From Cyanophora paradoxa (lineage: Eukaryota; Glaucocystophyceae; Cyanophorales; Cyanophoraceae), in the NCBI GenBank assembly GCA_004431415.1, contig QPMI01000709.1:271254-335253 (forward strand): a stretch of 64,000 nt of DNA. Reading direction: 5' to 3'. A model generated the notes under the pieces. It saw only the letters and a list, made by a program, of their open reading frames with translations, did no database searches and had not been told where the DNA came from. The translations under genes were made by a program, and so were the position numbers. This document shows positions 18,928 to 29,098 of the stretch, piece by piece (position 1 is the first letter of the stretch; each line of letters opens with the position of its first letter).

Positions 18928-20177
18928 CTACTCTGCCTTCTTTTGTGCTCTTGCTTCTGTGAGGGGCTCTTTTGGTACTTCACTTGCTTTTTCTATGCCC
19001 TCCTTTCTGATTGCTGAATCAACCCTGGCTTCCTCTTTTGCCTGTTCAAGGGCATCCACTGTGGGGGTTTCATGATACTCAACACCTTTGATGGGCAGCA
19101 GTTCATGAAAAGCGAATCTACCATCAACTATCTCACCACTGGGGCTTCTGATTCTGAACTTGAAGCCCTCTCTTCCCTCTACACTATAAACAATTCGAGA
19201 CCAATTCACTCCCTGCTTTGCAAATGGGTTCTTTTCAACTTTCACTCTCACAAACATTCCAGGTTTCAGAGCATCGAGATACTCAATCGATTTCTTGAAT
19301 CTCTGATCCTCCATACTCACAATCTCTTTGTAGTGGGCTTCTGTGGTTTCTGCTGGTTTTCTCTTGGTTGCAGAGTGAATGGTGTTATTATAATTATACT
19401 CAATGTCACCCAACACATCAAAAAATCGTGCAGTATTATTTGCAATGCAGTAGTTTGTGATCAATCTCTTGATCTGCCTGTTAAAGGCTTCAATCCGACC
19501 TTGGGTTCTGTGATCTGCAACATCACTTAGTTGATGCTCAATGAATTTCGTTCCCAAATAATCTGTGAATAACACATTGGTAAATTCGCTTCCACTATCA
19601 CTCTGAATGCGAACAATAGGTCTGGGACTCTCTGTTCAAGTTGCTTGAATGCTGCAAGTGTAGTAAGAGCACTTTTGTCTCTCATTGGAATAATGAACCC
19701 TGTTCTCAGGGTTGACTCCATTGCACTCATAAATGTATCATAACCATCATTCTGCTTTTTGTATGCAGGAAAGAAGAGCAGATCAATCACATAGGTATCA
19801 AGGGGTTGCCTAATTAGAATCATGGGATCTCTCTTTCGAGATAGGGTGGGTGCATTAATTTGGACAACCTCCTGCTTATCATACCATTCTCTCATCTTCT
19901 TGTAGTTCTCCTCTGGTAGTTCCTGTCTCATTGCAGTAAATCCCTTGTAGCCTGTCCTGGGATCATAGAACTTCTTAGCAATCTTTGACTCTTTTGGTGC
20001 TGTCTCAGCTGGGAGTGTCTCTGGGATTAATTGCTTGACCATCTCTGATCTTTTTAATATTCGACTGCTCTTCTCCTCCACTGGAACTGTGATGGGCAGA
20101 ATATTCCCTCGATCTTCAATTGCTTCTTTTCTAACAATTCTGGGTGGTTGTCTCAATCCTATTTGTGTAGAAGGCAT
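18928..20177 (-). CDS. Retroviral-type (rve, DD35E) integrase, one frameshift
   Basis: Two frames (19527-20177 and 18928-19575) form one integrase of about 415 aa. They separate at GGG 19624-19626, where one extra C in the coding strand would rejoin them. Catalytic residues: Asp in TYVIDLLFF (about residue 132), Asp in QSDSGSEF in the rejoined frame, and Glu in GRIEAFNRQIK. Exactly 35 residues separate the last two, as in DD35E enzymes. The C-terminal region (GMFVRVKV to FAFHELLPIKG) looks like the SH3-like domain of Polinton and retroviral integrases. The start at 20177 is chosen because AAGGTAAAG directly precedes it. The 6-bp target duplication at the element's ends fits this enzyme. Confidence 0.88.
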
Positions 20178-20360
20178 CTTTACCTTATCTCTCATATAAT
20201 AAATGCAAGAGTCTGTGTGGAAGGAGAACACAATTCCCAACTATTTTGCAATCGAGCCCAATGATCCAGGATTAAGATGTATATGGCTGCTGCATTTAAT
20301 TCGCGGTTTATTACTTCTTGGAGAGCGAAACCAAAGAAAAAGAAAGATTGATGAAGTAGA

Positions 20361-23300
20361 TTAGAGCCCAAATGGAATGCTGTGAATTCCATCGTCTAAT
20401 ATCTTCCTTTTGCTATCGAGTTGGTTTAGAGCCACCCTTCTGCTCTCCAAATCATATAGGTTGTGGTCTTGTCTTCGCTTGTTTACTACTGCTACTGTTT
20501 TGGTGATTCCTTCAAACAAGCATCTTTTGAAATCATCAAAGTGAACCTCTTTGGAGGAAGTCCCAGACATTTTTATTTTATCAAAGGTCTCAGTTCTGAA
20601 AGCATAGAGTTTCGATCTCAGACCTACATACTCCACAATCTTTGCATTGGGAAACTCGTTTTTATATTTACCTGGAATCAAGCGATTTCTCCTGTCATAG
20701 AGAGGGTGGGCAGTATCATAATTACTGCAATCCAGGTGTTCAGAAATTCGCTTCATCTCATTATTTAGATCATTTGTATGCAGCAGGAGACAGAAAGAAT
20801 CTGTATCATGGAATAGTAGCTCTGCTGTTTCCCAAGTTCTCCTCACCACATCATAAAAGAACCTGCTATTATGGAGTTTCGCGAAATCCAGCACAAAAGC
20901 ACCAATTGCAACAGGTTTATCTAAGTGAACATGCTTGGAATACATCTCAAAGGCAACAGCATTTTCGTTTAATACATTGGTTGCCTTGATGAGTGGACTT
21001 GCAGCATATTTCTTGCAGAGTTTCTCACTGTTAGCAATCTTAACCACAGAGCGACCCCTGCATGATTCGAGGCATTTACCATAGATTGCATTGTTCATTA
21101 ATTTAAAGAAGTCACTCTCGAATCTGGACATAGATTGGCGCCTCAGTTTCGTATTTAGATCAATATAACTCTTCATAAATGCAGAGGTTGCAAATGAGAG
21201 AACCCTGTGAACCTTCGTGATTATAATACCTTTGCTCACAAGATAGACCAAGAGAGGTTGGGAGATCACATAGTTGTTTTTGGGTGTGAATGTTGCTGTG
21301 AGTTTGGGGTCTTTGCTTATCTTCTCACCTGTGATATCCAGTAGTTTTCGTTGATACTCACCCAGCATTTCGGTGGTGACATGTTCTTTATTAACTACAA
21401 GTGGAAAATCATAATGATCTGTGAGAGTGTGTGGGTATTCCAGGTCTACTTCAATAAAGGCACTTCGTCCTGGGGTCTCTTTAAGTGCCTCTGAGACATC
21501 TTCCCATCGAAAATCTCCAATGGGCAGTTCTTGACTGAGAGCAAAACCATACAGATTATTTGCATCCAAGAGAACTATATGGTCATCTGGGTTTTCCACC
21601 TTTGCATATCGAGTAGGCATTGTAGCAAACCCACCTCGAATTGCCCTCTCAATAAATTCGTATTGCCCTACATCACTGATCTGCTCAATCTTTGCTCTGG
21701 TGTAAATGAGCATTGCATCCCAGGATAATCCAGGAGCCGAAACATAGTGGGCAGGATCCAATCCATATTGGGAAAACGCCAATTCTCGGAATGTCTGGAA
21801 TTTACCCATTAGATCACTTGCATCCACTGCCTGGAAGTCCATGAAGTGCGAAGCATCTATGAATTTCCACATGCCCCATTGCAGGGAGAGGTATTGGTCG
21901 AAATTTTTGCTCAGAATCTCAACACGAAGTTTATCATCTTGCTGTGCAATTTTGCGGAATATTTCGTGTCCACATTCATCCATGTGATCCACCACAATTG
22001 CTACTTTGGTTTGCTTTGAGATTCTCCTGTGGAGGTTGCAGTTTCGGCATGCTTTTCCAATAAAAGCTCCTGATTGATGACAATGGTCTCTCACTGGGAA
22101 ATTCTCATGGGTAAATCGTTCAGCACAGATATAACAGTGTTTAGTGATCTTGTATTGTGCTTTCTGCTCCTCTGTGAGTGGATGCATGGGAATATTGGTG
22201 AATAGAGTGCGAATTACTTGGGGTCTGATCTCTGTGAGAGTGGTAAACAGAGCACCAAGGGGATCTGATCCATCAAAATAATGAGAGATCACCTCATCCC
22301 CCATCACAACTGTTAGAGAAACCGATTTTACCTCTCTCTTACTGCGGTTCTCATCAATTGGAACCGAGTGACTATCCATTTTCACATAGCAGATAGCGGG
22401 AAGCCACACAGTTTTGCGAAGGTGTTGCAGACCAAATGCAATGTGACTTCCAGATTTCGGGCATTTACCTTTGCTCTCCCTCCAATCAATGCAGCGATTC
22501 GCTTCTATATGTACATCCAGCTTCTCCTGAGTTCTGAAACGAGACAGACAGGTCTCACAGTAATAAATGCGACCATCATGGGCTTTATCAAAGGTGGTTT
22601 TCAGAAGTCTACTCAGAGACATGATGGTGATATAATGCCCTCTATCATCCTCTTCGTTTTCGATTAATAAAAGGTTAATCTTGGTCTTTCTCCTGGGGTT
22701 GCTGGATTGGTGGAGAGGATAGAAACACTGTGCAGTATTATCTGCCCATAAATGTTGATACTCAGTTCAGGGTTCTGCTCCTCAAATCGATCAATCACCT
22801 CTGCATCACAGGCAACTGGAAATTGGATGCCCTCGAAATTGAGTTCGTTCAACCATCTTCTATACTGGCTGGGTTCATTGCTCTTGTGTTTATTAATATC
22901 ATTTCGGTGCAGGTAAGCCAAGATTGCATACTTGAAGCAGTCTTGACCATCAATATTCTTCACATTCACAGTTGCTCTCTTTAATCCAATCCACTCAGGT
23001 GTTGAGAAGAAGCAACCACCCACAGGAGCATAGGACATTATTACTACTCTGAGCATCTCAATGCGATCCAGTCTGTAACTGTCAACTTGCATCATCTGCT
23101 CCTGCATGGATTGAAGGGCATTTCGCAGTTCAACATCAATATTTCGTGATCTTGTGATGACAAAGTAATCACTGTAAATGAATTTGGTGATCCACACCCT
23201 TGGATCACTCACTTTGGTGAATTTACAAATGAAGGTCAACCGAGTCTTAATTGCTCTCAGGTCTTGGAGTTTCTGTCTGAGTCTCTGAGGTAGAGTGGGT

Positions 23301-23641
23301 GCAATTCTCTCCAAGAATTCAATCCCATCTTGGATAACCTCCCCTCTTGCTCGATAGGTTAACCAAGAATATGCTTTGTTCATTGCTTCCCCATCCTCAA
23401 TCTCGGGTTCAATTGTTCCCAACCTTAAACCTTCATCCCTGAATTCCTCCATTTTCTCAAAACGATCATAGAGGCGATTTGTAATTTCTGTGAGTTGAGA
23501 TAACCTTGGTCTCCTATCCAAGATTGCTGCCTGGCGATCATATTCGAATTCTGTAATATCACCAGTAACTAAAAGGGTTCCTAAAAGACCGAGTATTTCG
23601 TTTTTCTTCTCTTTGATGATTCTATTGGATTGGCGGGGCAT
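20361..23641 (-). CDS. polB: Family B DNA polymerase, protein-primed Polinton type, one frameshift
   Basis: Frames 22664-23641 (325 aa) and 20361-22622 (753 aa) form one polymerase of about 1090 aa. The join is at GGGG 22695-22698, where one extra C in the coding strand restores continuity, including a stretch KINLLLIE that lies in neither listed frame. The N-terminal region carries the Polinton-typical segment KNIDGQDCFKYAILAYLH and GIQFPV. A CxxC...H Cys/His pattern follows (YYCETCLSRF), then a second metal-binding region (CYICAERF, RDHCH, CRNCN). Polymerase motifs in the second frame: A, DANNLYG (about 353-359); B, KLMNNAIYGK (about 505-514); C, HDTDSF (about 604-609). The C-terminal KRKILDDGIHSIPFG matches Polinton polymerases. 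It should replicate the linear element from its ends with a terminal protein, which I did not identify. Confidence 0.9.
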
Positions 23642-23697
23642 CTTTTACTTTAAGGGAACATATTATTTTTGGGCATTTTAAACGCATTTCCCATTTT

Positions 23698-23889
23698 TCA
23701 GGTTCTGATAATTCGCACATTCGTGCCTTTGGGGACATATACATTTACTGTGTCGAGTCTGCTTGCATAAACACGCTTCTTTTGATAGGGTCTACCGTTA
23801 ATTGCTTTGATCTTTGCAATATAATCCGCCACCTCTGCAATATCATTCTTTTCGACAAGCTGCCGCCGAATTTCATCGAAATAATCCAT
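23698..23889 (-). CDS. Small hypothetical protein
   Basis: A 63-aa frame, MDYFDEIRRQLVEKNDIAEV at the start, with a basic second half (PYQKKRVYASR) and a short beta-like end. It lies 56 bp upstream of the polymerase start on the same strand and just downstream of the central TGTGAC repeat module. Family not recognised. Its size, its clean frame and its position in a tightly packed gene row support it being real. Confidence 0.5.
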   Translation of the reverse strand: MDYFDEIRRQLVEKNDIAEVADYIAKIKAINGRPYQKKRVYASRLDTVNVYVPKGTNVRIIRT

Positions 23890-24029
23890 TTTCTGTCTTA
23901 GTCAAGTGAAACACGCAACGATCCCTTAAATCGCCAGTCAATTTTTGTCACAACACACCGATTTCCGATACGTTTTGATATCCTTCGATTATTCTTCGGA
24001 AAAGTGATCGACCCACAGGGGGGAGTCTG

Positions 24030-24200
24030 TGGTTAATTGGGTGTGACGGGTGTGACAGGTGTGACACCTATTTTCAAACTTTTTAAACTTTTTAAAAATC
24101 CTCAGACTCCTGAAAACACCTGTCACACCTGTCACACCCGTCACAGTCAATTAAAATACCTGTCACACCTGTCACACAAACCATTTACAGTAAGGGTTTT
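24030..24200. repeat. Central copy of the TGTGAC / GTCACA module
   Basis: TGTGACGGGTGTGACAGG and a further TGTGACACC are followed by an AT-rich spacer (TATTTTCAAACTTTTTAAA) and then CCTGTCACA and CCCGTCACA units. A second short set and TTTACAGTAAGGG come after. The order matches the right-TIR copies. It lies in the gap upstream of the polymerase block and at the 3' side of the primase-helicase gene, about 63% along the element. A candidate internal origin or regulatory hub; function inferred only from its recurrence. Confidence 0.75.
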
Positions 24201-24243
24201 AAAAAATTAGAAATTCACAGTATAAGTATTGATTCCGTTTTAT

Positions 24244-26607
24244 TTACTCATCCCCAACCTCCTCATCACTGTCATCCATCAATCTGCGACCATGCTTCTT
24301 TATGATCCCAAAGTAACCACGGCAAAGTACACCATTCACTCGTTTTCTGTCAGAGTTCACATTAAAGACTTCGCGAAGTCTCTTCATAATGGTGCAATCT
24401 GAGATTTTCTCATCAGATTTGCCCATGTGGTCTCTCTTGAAGTCACTCATGATGGACTCACTTGTAGTGAAATCGCCTTGACTCTTGGTGAGTTCATAAT
24501 TCTCTCGAATCCACTCTCCAATCTTGTCATTCTCATTGAAATACTCCATACCTTGATCAACAATGGACTGGGGAGGTTTGGTGACGAATGTATTGAGAGA
24601 ATGGGTTCTCCACATTTCCAGGAGAATGGACATATGCGCCATTTTATAATCGTCATCATTCTTCATTAGGCGCATTAGAGTGGTGTCTGCTTTCTTCTCA
24701 CCAGGCTGAGGATCGACCTTGAAGACATTTTCGAATCGGTAGTAGATAATTCGCCTTTGGATTGCTGCATCTGGTTTACTGATTCCCAGGTTGTCATTTG
24801 TGGACAAGAACAACTGGAACATGGGAATGAATGTAACAAGATCTTTGAAAAGAGCTCGAACCTTCATCTCATTCCCACCAGTAACCTGTTTGATTTTGTT
24901 CAGTTGAAGCATATCACCATCTTCTGCTTCATTACTGAAAACAATTCGTTTACCAAGAATGCAAGCGAGTTCTGGGGAAGCCTCTGACGAACTCTTCTTG
25001 GGTTTAGTCCAATATGTCATGTCCAGTGACCCATAATACTCACCAAATGTGTCTTTCACCAACTCTTGGAGCAGTGATTTCCCATTTGCTCCAATTCCAG
25101 TCCAGCAAGTGTATCTCTGATTTTCTGTCAAACCACTCAGGGCATAGGCGATTAATCCCAGCATGAATTCGCGGTCTGTATCCGATTCAATAATATCTGC
25201 ATAGATGGATTTAATCTTTGCAACCTTCTCTTGGTCAATTTCTGTGGTGTAATCGTAGCCAACAGTCTTACTCACCATATCATATGGGAGTCCCTGTCGA
25301 AAAGTCATGGAGTTCAAGTCAAATACACCATTTGTGAACCCAATGATGTTGGGAACAGTATCAAGTCTCTCGAAAAAGGTCTTGTCACTGAACAGAACTG
25401 AAAGATCAGACATAAGTGCAGTTCTGTATGTAGTCTGTTTGAGGCTCTTAGCAATTCCCAGCAGAATCTTTGACCTTTCCTCCAAGGAATTGCGGTTCTC
25501 TTCATCACGAAGAGCTCTCTGTGCGAGTTGAACAGAACGTTGAAGATAAACTGGACAGACCTTGCAGCTCAAACAGAGAAAGATTCGCTTCCCAGTTTCA
25601 TCCATCTCCCAAATCCCACATACATCATTGAACTTGAACCAGGTCTTGTTGGAATACTTGTATTTGTCTTGCAGAACAAGATAGGCAACCTGTGCAACAT
25701 CATAATGGGCACCATCAGATCCAGCAGACCGATCAATCAGATTTTCGATATTCGCATCTGTCTCTTCCTTCACACGAATTGTGATAAGTCGCTTCTTGCA
25801 GTTTGCACTGTAACTCGAAACAATGTACTTGTCTTTCTCCTTTCCTTGAATAATATACCAATTGTTCGAGTCATGGCTTCCCTTGCAGCAGGGACAGATC
25901 AGACCTTTGTTCTCAGCAGTGAAATTGTATCCCATCTTGGTCTCATTGATGATTGTGGGCAAGATGAAATCGAATTCTTCCAGTTTAGCAAGAATATGTT
26001 TCTGCAAATTCTCCTCAGCGCACCTTGCATAATAAGAATGTGCACCTTTGGGGAATTCGTAGTTTTCAACAATCCACTTTTGCAACTCAGCAGTGGGTTC
26101 ATTTAACTCACACTCAGATGCCCATGGCTCTCTGATCCATGTTTTGTTGGGACTGGGACAAACATTAATTACCCCAGCAGTCCCAGTGGATGCAATCGTT
26201 TTGCAGTCGATCTTGGGGTTTCCTTTGAATGCACCTGCTTTATCCCAGATCTTAATGGTGTCGAATTCAGCAGGTCGAGCGAAGAATGCATGATATCCTT
26301 TTTTGGTTTTAGCAAGAGGATTAACACCACCGAAATCATCAGGGAATTGCTCCTCGAATTTGGCGAAATCCTCCTCTTGGTCGAAGTCAATTACCAGGAT
26401 ATTACGAGCGAGAATGCCCCAAGCAGTATATTTACCGGATTTCAGGGCTTCATCGAATTTATCCCAAGACCAGGTTCCGTCTTTATGAGCGAAAAGTGGC
26501 TTTTTGGTATCAGGATCAACAGGAATAACGATATTCTCAGACAGGACATCGTCTTCACGAAGCCATTCAACAAGGCGTTTCAGGGATTTCTTGGCGGCAG
26601 CGTTCAT
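24244..26607 (-). CDS. Primase-superfamily 3 helicase
   Basis: A 787-aa replication protein. The N-terminal ~190 residues look like a bifunctional primase-polymerase domain: AWGILARNILVIDFDQ gives the acidic motif, followed by KTKKGYHAFF and CKTIASTGTAGV. A zinc ribbon (CPCCKGSHDSNNW) follows around 230. The C-terminal half is a D5-type SF3 helicase: Walker A GIGANGKS (about residues 503-510), Walker B KRIVFSNEAE, motif C FQLFLSTND and an arginine in AIQRRIIYYRF. Together it would prime and unwind element DNA. The same combination is known from virophages and large DNA viruses, whereas classical Polintons usually lack a helicase. Intact single frame. Confidence 0.9.
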   Translation of the reverse strand: MNAAAKKSLKRLVEWLREDDVLSENIVIPVDPDTKKPLFAHKDGTWSWDKFDEALKSGKYTAWGILARNILVIDFDQEEDFAKFEEQFPDDFGGVNPLAKTKKGYHAFFARPAEFDTIKIWDKAGAFKGNPKIDCKTIASTGTAGVINVCPSPNKTWIREPWASECELNEPTAELQKWIVENYEFPKGAHSYYARCAEENLQKHILAKLEEFDFILPTIINETKMGYNFTAENKGLICPCCKGSHDSNNWYIIQGKEKDKYIVSSYSANCKKRLITIRVKEETDANIENLIDRSAGSDGAHYDVAQVAYLVLQDKYKYSNKTWFKFNDVCGIWEMDETGKRIFLCLSCKVCPVYLQRSVQLAQRALRDEENRNSLEERSKILLGIAKSLKQTTYRTALMSDLSVLFSDKTFFERLDTVPNIIGFTNGVFDLNSMTFRQGLPYDMVSKTVGYDYTTEIDQEKVAKIKSIYADIIESDTDREFMLGLIAYALSGLTENQRYTCWTGIGANGKSLLQELVKDTFGEYYGSLDMTYWTKPKKSSSEASPELACILGKRIVFSNEAEDGDMLQLNKIKQVTGGNEMKVRALFKDLVTFIPMFQLFLSTNDNLGISKPDAAIQRRIIYYRFENVFKVDPQPGEKKADTTLMRLMKNDDDYKMAHMSILLEMWRTHSLNTFVTKPPQSIVDQGMEYFNENDKIGEWIRENYELTKSQGDFTTSESIMSDFKRDHMGKSDEKISDCTIMKRLREVFNVNSDRKRVNGVLCRGYFGIIKKHGRRLMDDSDEEVGDE

Positions 26608-26801
26608 TTCGAAAATCGGGGGCTTCTTATACTTAATGGAGAAATTAATTTCTCCGGATCCTTGTCATTTTTTGGCGCCTAACCTTTAAATACCTTTGGG
26701 TTTTCCGATTGGCGCTCGATACATGGTAATGATCCATCGAAAAGGCGATTGATCATGGTAACAAAAAGGATTCAGCGGATATCTGGGACTTTGGGGGCGG
26801 T

Positions 26802-27029
26802 TCAGTATTTCCTGGGACGACCTACTGGGCGTTTTACTGGATTATTTGGATCCATCTCAGCAGCTTTCCTGCGATAATATCGTTCCAGTGCCTTTTTACG
26901 ATATAATTCTCGAAACTCCTCATCTTGATAGCGTTTCTGGAAGTACAAGCGGTCATACAACCTTTTCTTTTCATTGGGATCCATTTCGCTCATTGCAAGT
27001 TCGAATTCGACCACAGATTCAGTTTCCAT
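26802..27029 (-). CDS. Small basic protein with C-terminal AT-hook
   Basis: A 75-aa protein, helical and highly charged in the middle (LYFQKRYQDEEFRELYRKK), ending in KRPVGRPRKY. The GRPRK core is an AT-hook, a minor-groove binder of AT-rich DNA. It could compact or mark the AT-rich element genome or act in transcription. It lies between the primase-helicase and morphogenesis genes on the same strand. Confidence 0.6.
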   Translation of the reverse strand: METESVVEFELAMSEMDPNEKKRLYDRLYFQKRYQDEEFRELYRKKALERYYRRKAAEMDPNNPVKRPVGRPRKY

Positions 27030-27230
27030 TTGATATGTTCCTTATATTGGGACGAGAAAATAATTTGTCCGGGTTCACCAATCAAACACACCTTACCCTT
27101 AAATCCCTTGTCATTTTTTGCAGATCGAGACCAGTTCCTGTCTACGCTTTTTTATTGCGGCTTCTGTTGCATATTCAGCGGATTTCCTGTCCAGGATAGC
27201 ATAGATCTCAGAGAGACTGAGCATTCGATA

Positions 27231-27464
27231 TTAATTGCCGAGATTTAATTTTGGATCTGTGAAAGATACAGAGCGTCGCCTCACAGTCTCTGTTTTAATA
27301 TGCTCCTCGAAATCAACCGAGTCTGTGGATAATCGCCTACCGCCAGATCCATGACTTTCAGTGTCAGAGAATTCGATTTCGACTTTTGTATCACAGCAGC
27401 CACTGTGACAATTGCTCACAATGTGGAGATTAAACATCTCTATGATTTTTCGCAAGAAATCCAT
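27231..27464 (-). CDS. Small hypothetical protein
   Basis: A 77-aa frame. The N-terminal helix MDFLRKIIEMFNLHIV is followed by CHSGCC and a Ser/Asp/Glu-rich tail with RRRSVSF, a basophilic kinase-like site. Only 27 bp separate it from the next gene on the same strand. Family not recognised; it could be a small virion or membrane-associated protein. Confidence 0.45.
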   Translation of the reverse strand: MDFLRKIIEMFNLHIVSNCHSGCCDTKVEIEFSDTESHGSGGRRLSTDSVDFEEHIKTETVRRRSVSFTDPKLNLGN

Positions 27465-27491
27465 GATGCTCTCTCTCTTAATGCGAGATAA

Positions 27492-28226
27492 TTAAAGCCA
27501 TACTCGTCGTTTATATACTGTGGGGGCAACACCTTTATCGACCTCTGATTTGGTAGCACCAGGTTCAATGGTGCCCTTTTGGGTTTTGGTCTTCATCTCA
27601 TCAACTGCCTGCTCATCAATTTGAGTCTCTTTCTTACCAATGAATTGCTTATCTGGGAGACCAGTGATTCCCATTCTATACACCTCCTTTCGCAGCATCT
27701 CCTTTAATTTCGCTCTCTCTTTCTTCTCAGAGACATACTGTTCAAGAGCACTGGATTTCGCTTCCAGATCTTTAAGTTTCGCAGTCATTTCGTCCCATTG
27801 GGCTTTGGGAATTCGGTGGATATTCTGTGTAGGTGCGACCTTGTAGGTGACCTCACCAGCCATGGACTGAATTACCTTGTCTGATTCTTTGGAGACACCT
27901 TCACCTTTGCGAGCAAGTGAGAGATCTTGCAGACCAAGTCCTTTATCATCAGCAGCACCAATAATTCGACGAGCACCTTCACCAACTGCCTTCATCTTTG
28001 TGGCTTCGGGCGAAATATTCAATTGATCACTGGTGGATGCCTGGGGCGCTTTATCATCGGGAGATTCTTCATAAGCAGCATTGAGGGGATCTTCTTGTTG
28101 CTGTGATGCTTTAACTTCATTGACAACATTGAATTTCATGGGCTCTGTGTTAATAGAACCGGTTCCAGAGGATGCAGAATATGACATAGCACCAGCAGGA
28201 ACACCAACTTTGCGTTTGGAAGGCAT
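27492..28226 (-). CDS. Hypothetical structural-type protein with coiled coil
   Basis: A 244-aa protein without an enzymatic motif. The first ~130 residues are low complexity (Ser, Ala, Gly, Lys). Residues ~145-185 (WDEMTAKLKDLEAKSSALEQ and on) look like a coiled coil. The C-terminus is basic and ends KRRVWL. It sits between the packaging ATPase and small genes, where related elements keep virion or scaffold proteins. Assignment to the virion is inference from position. Confidence 0.5.
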   Translation of the reverse strand: MPSKRKVGVPAGAMSYSASSGTGSINTEPMKFNVVNEVKASQQQEDPLNAAYEESPDDKAPQASTSDQLNISPEATKMKAVGEGARRIIGAADDKGLGLQDLSLARKGEGVSKESDKVIQSMAGEVTYKVAPTQNIHRIPKAQWDEMTAKLKDLEAKSSALEQYVSEKKERAKLKEMLRKEVYRMGITGLPDKQFIGKKETQIDEQAVDEMKTKTQKGTIEPGATKSEVDKGVAPTVYKRRVWL

Positions 28227-28277
28227 TGTATATTTATTAGAAGCAGAGATTATTTTACAAACCTCTCTTATATCGCA

Positions 28278-29036
28278 TCAGTTTATTCGAATGAACACCA
28301 CTCTTGACCTCTTTGGGGCTTCCTCTTTCTGTGGAGGTGGTAGTTCGTCCTCTTTCTTTTTGGGCTTCCTGTGGAACCGAGGAAATGGGAAATCTTTGAC
28401 CAGATCCGCTTTATCAACATAATAGTTCACCGAATAATTCGCAGAAGACCACACAATATATTGGTAGGAGTGTACATACTCCTCAAACATCTTATAGAAA
28501 TCGTCCTTGTTTCGCATGATATTGTACTCCTCTTCAATGGCTTCGAGTTCTTTGCGATTTGCAGCACTCAGGAACACAGCATAATCCGAATTTACTCGAA
28601 TTGTTGAAGAAACCTTACGCAATTTCTGAGTTATGCAGAAAATTGTAATCGAGGAATGGCGGCCGCGCGAATACAGAGAGCCAATAATTTTATCACGAGT
28701 AAGGTCTACAATCTCATTATCTATTAAATCATCAAGGACAATACACAATTGGTTAACTGGCTCGCCCTTTTCTATTTTCTCTTGCCTTTCATCCAGTAAT
28801 TTGGAAATGTAAGCAGCATCCCATTTTCCCAGTTGCAGTGTTGCGACATCATCCCAAAAATGATTGAAACTCGTCCCACTTATAACAAGAACAACATCTA
28901 ATTTTTTCGCATCATGCAGCTGTTTCAACCAATATTTCACACATTCTGACTTGCCTGTTGCAGACTTTCCTATGAAAAGAGCACGAAATGGTGGGTTAAT
29001 CATTTCACCTGCATTAAACTCCTCTAAGTCGTTCAT
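28278..29036 (-). CDS. A32-type genome packaging ATPase (FtsK-HerA family)
   Basis: A 252-aa ATPase that would pump DNA into the capsid. Walker A is GKSATGKS (residues 23-30), Walker B is LCIVLDD (97-103), and the sensor-like CITQ ends at Gln137. Length and motif spacing fit packaging ATPases of virophages, Polintons and Polinton-like viruses. The Lys/Pro-rich tail after residue ~220 is probably flexible. It lies directly downstream of the major capsid gene, the usual order in this virus group. Confidence 0.9.
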   Translation of the reverse strand: MNDLEEFNAGEMINPPFRALFIGKSATGKSECVKYWLKQLHDAKKLDVVLVISGTSFNHFWDDVATLQLGKWDAAYISKLLDERQEKIEKGEPVNQLCIVLDDLIDNEIVDLTRDKIIGSLYSRGRHSSITIFCITQKLRKVSSTIRVNSDYAVFLSAANRKELEAIEEEYNIMRNKDDFYKMFEEYVHSYQYIVWSSANYSVNYYVDKADLVKDFPFPRFHRKPKKKEDELPPPQKEEAPKRSRVVFIRIN

Positions 29037-29098
29037 GGCTTTGTAGATCTTTCTTATTAAAGATAGATAAAAATAACGAAACGTTACTGATCATGGTT

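Noticed and set aside
22664-22690. Two separate polymerase genes
   Set aside because: The N-terminal frame ends mid-domain, the downstream frame is open upstream of its first ATG, and the bridging residues match the expected continuity, so one gene with a one-base break is simpler.
28278-29036. Host AAA-type ATPase
   Set aside because: Short length, Walker spacing and neighbourhood with capsid genes fit a viral A32-type packaging ATPase instead.
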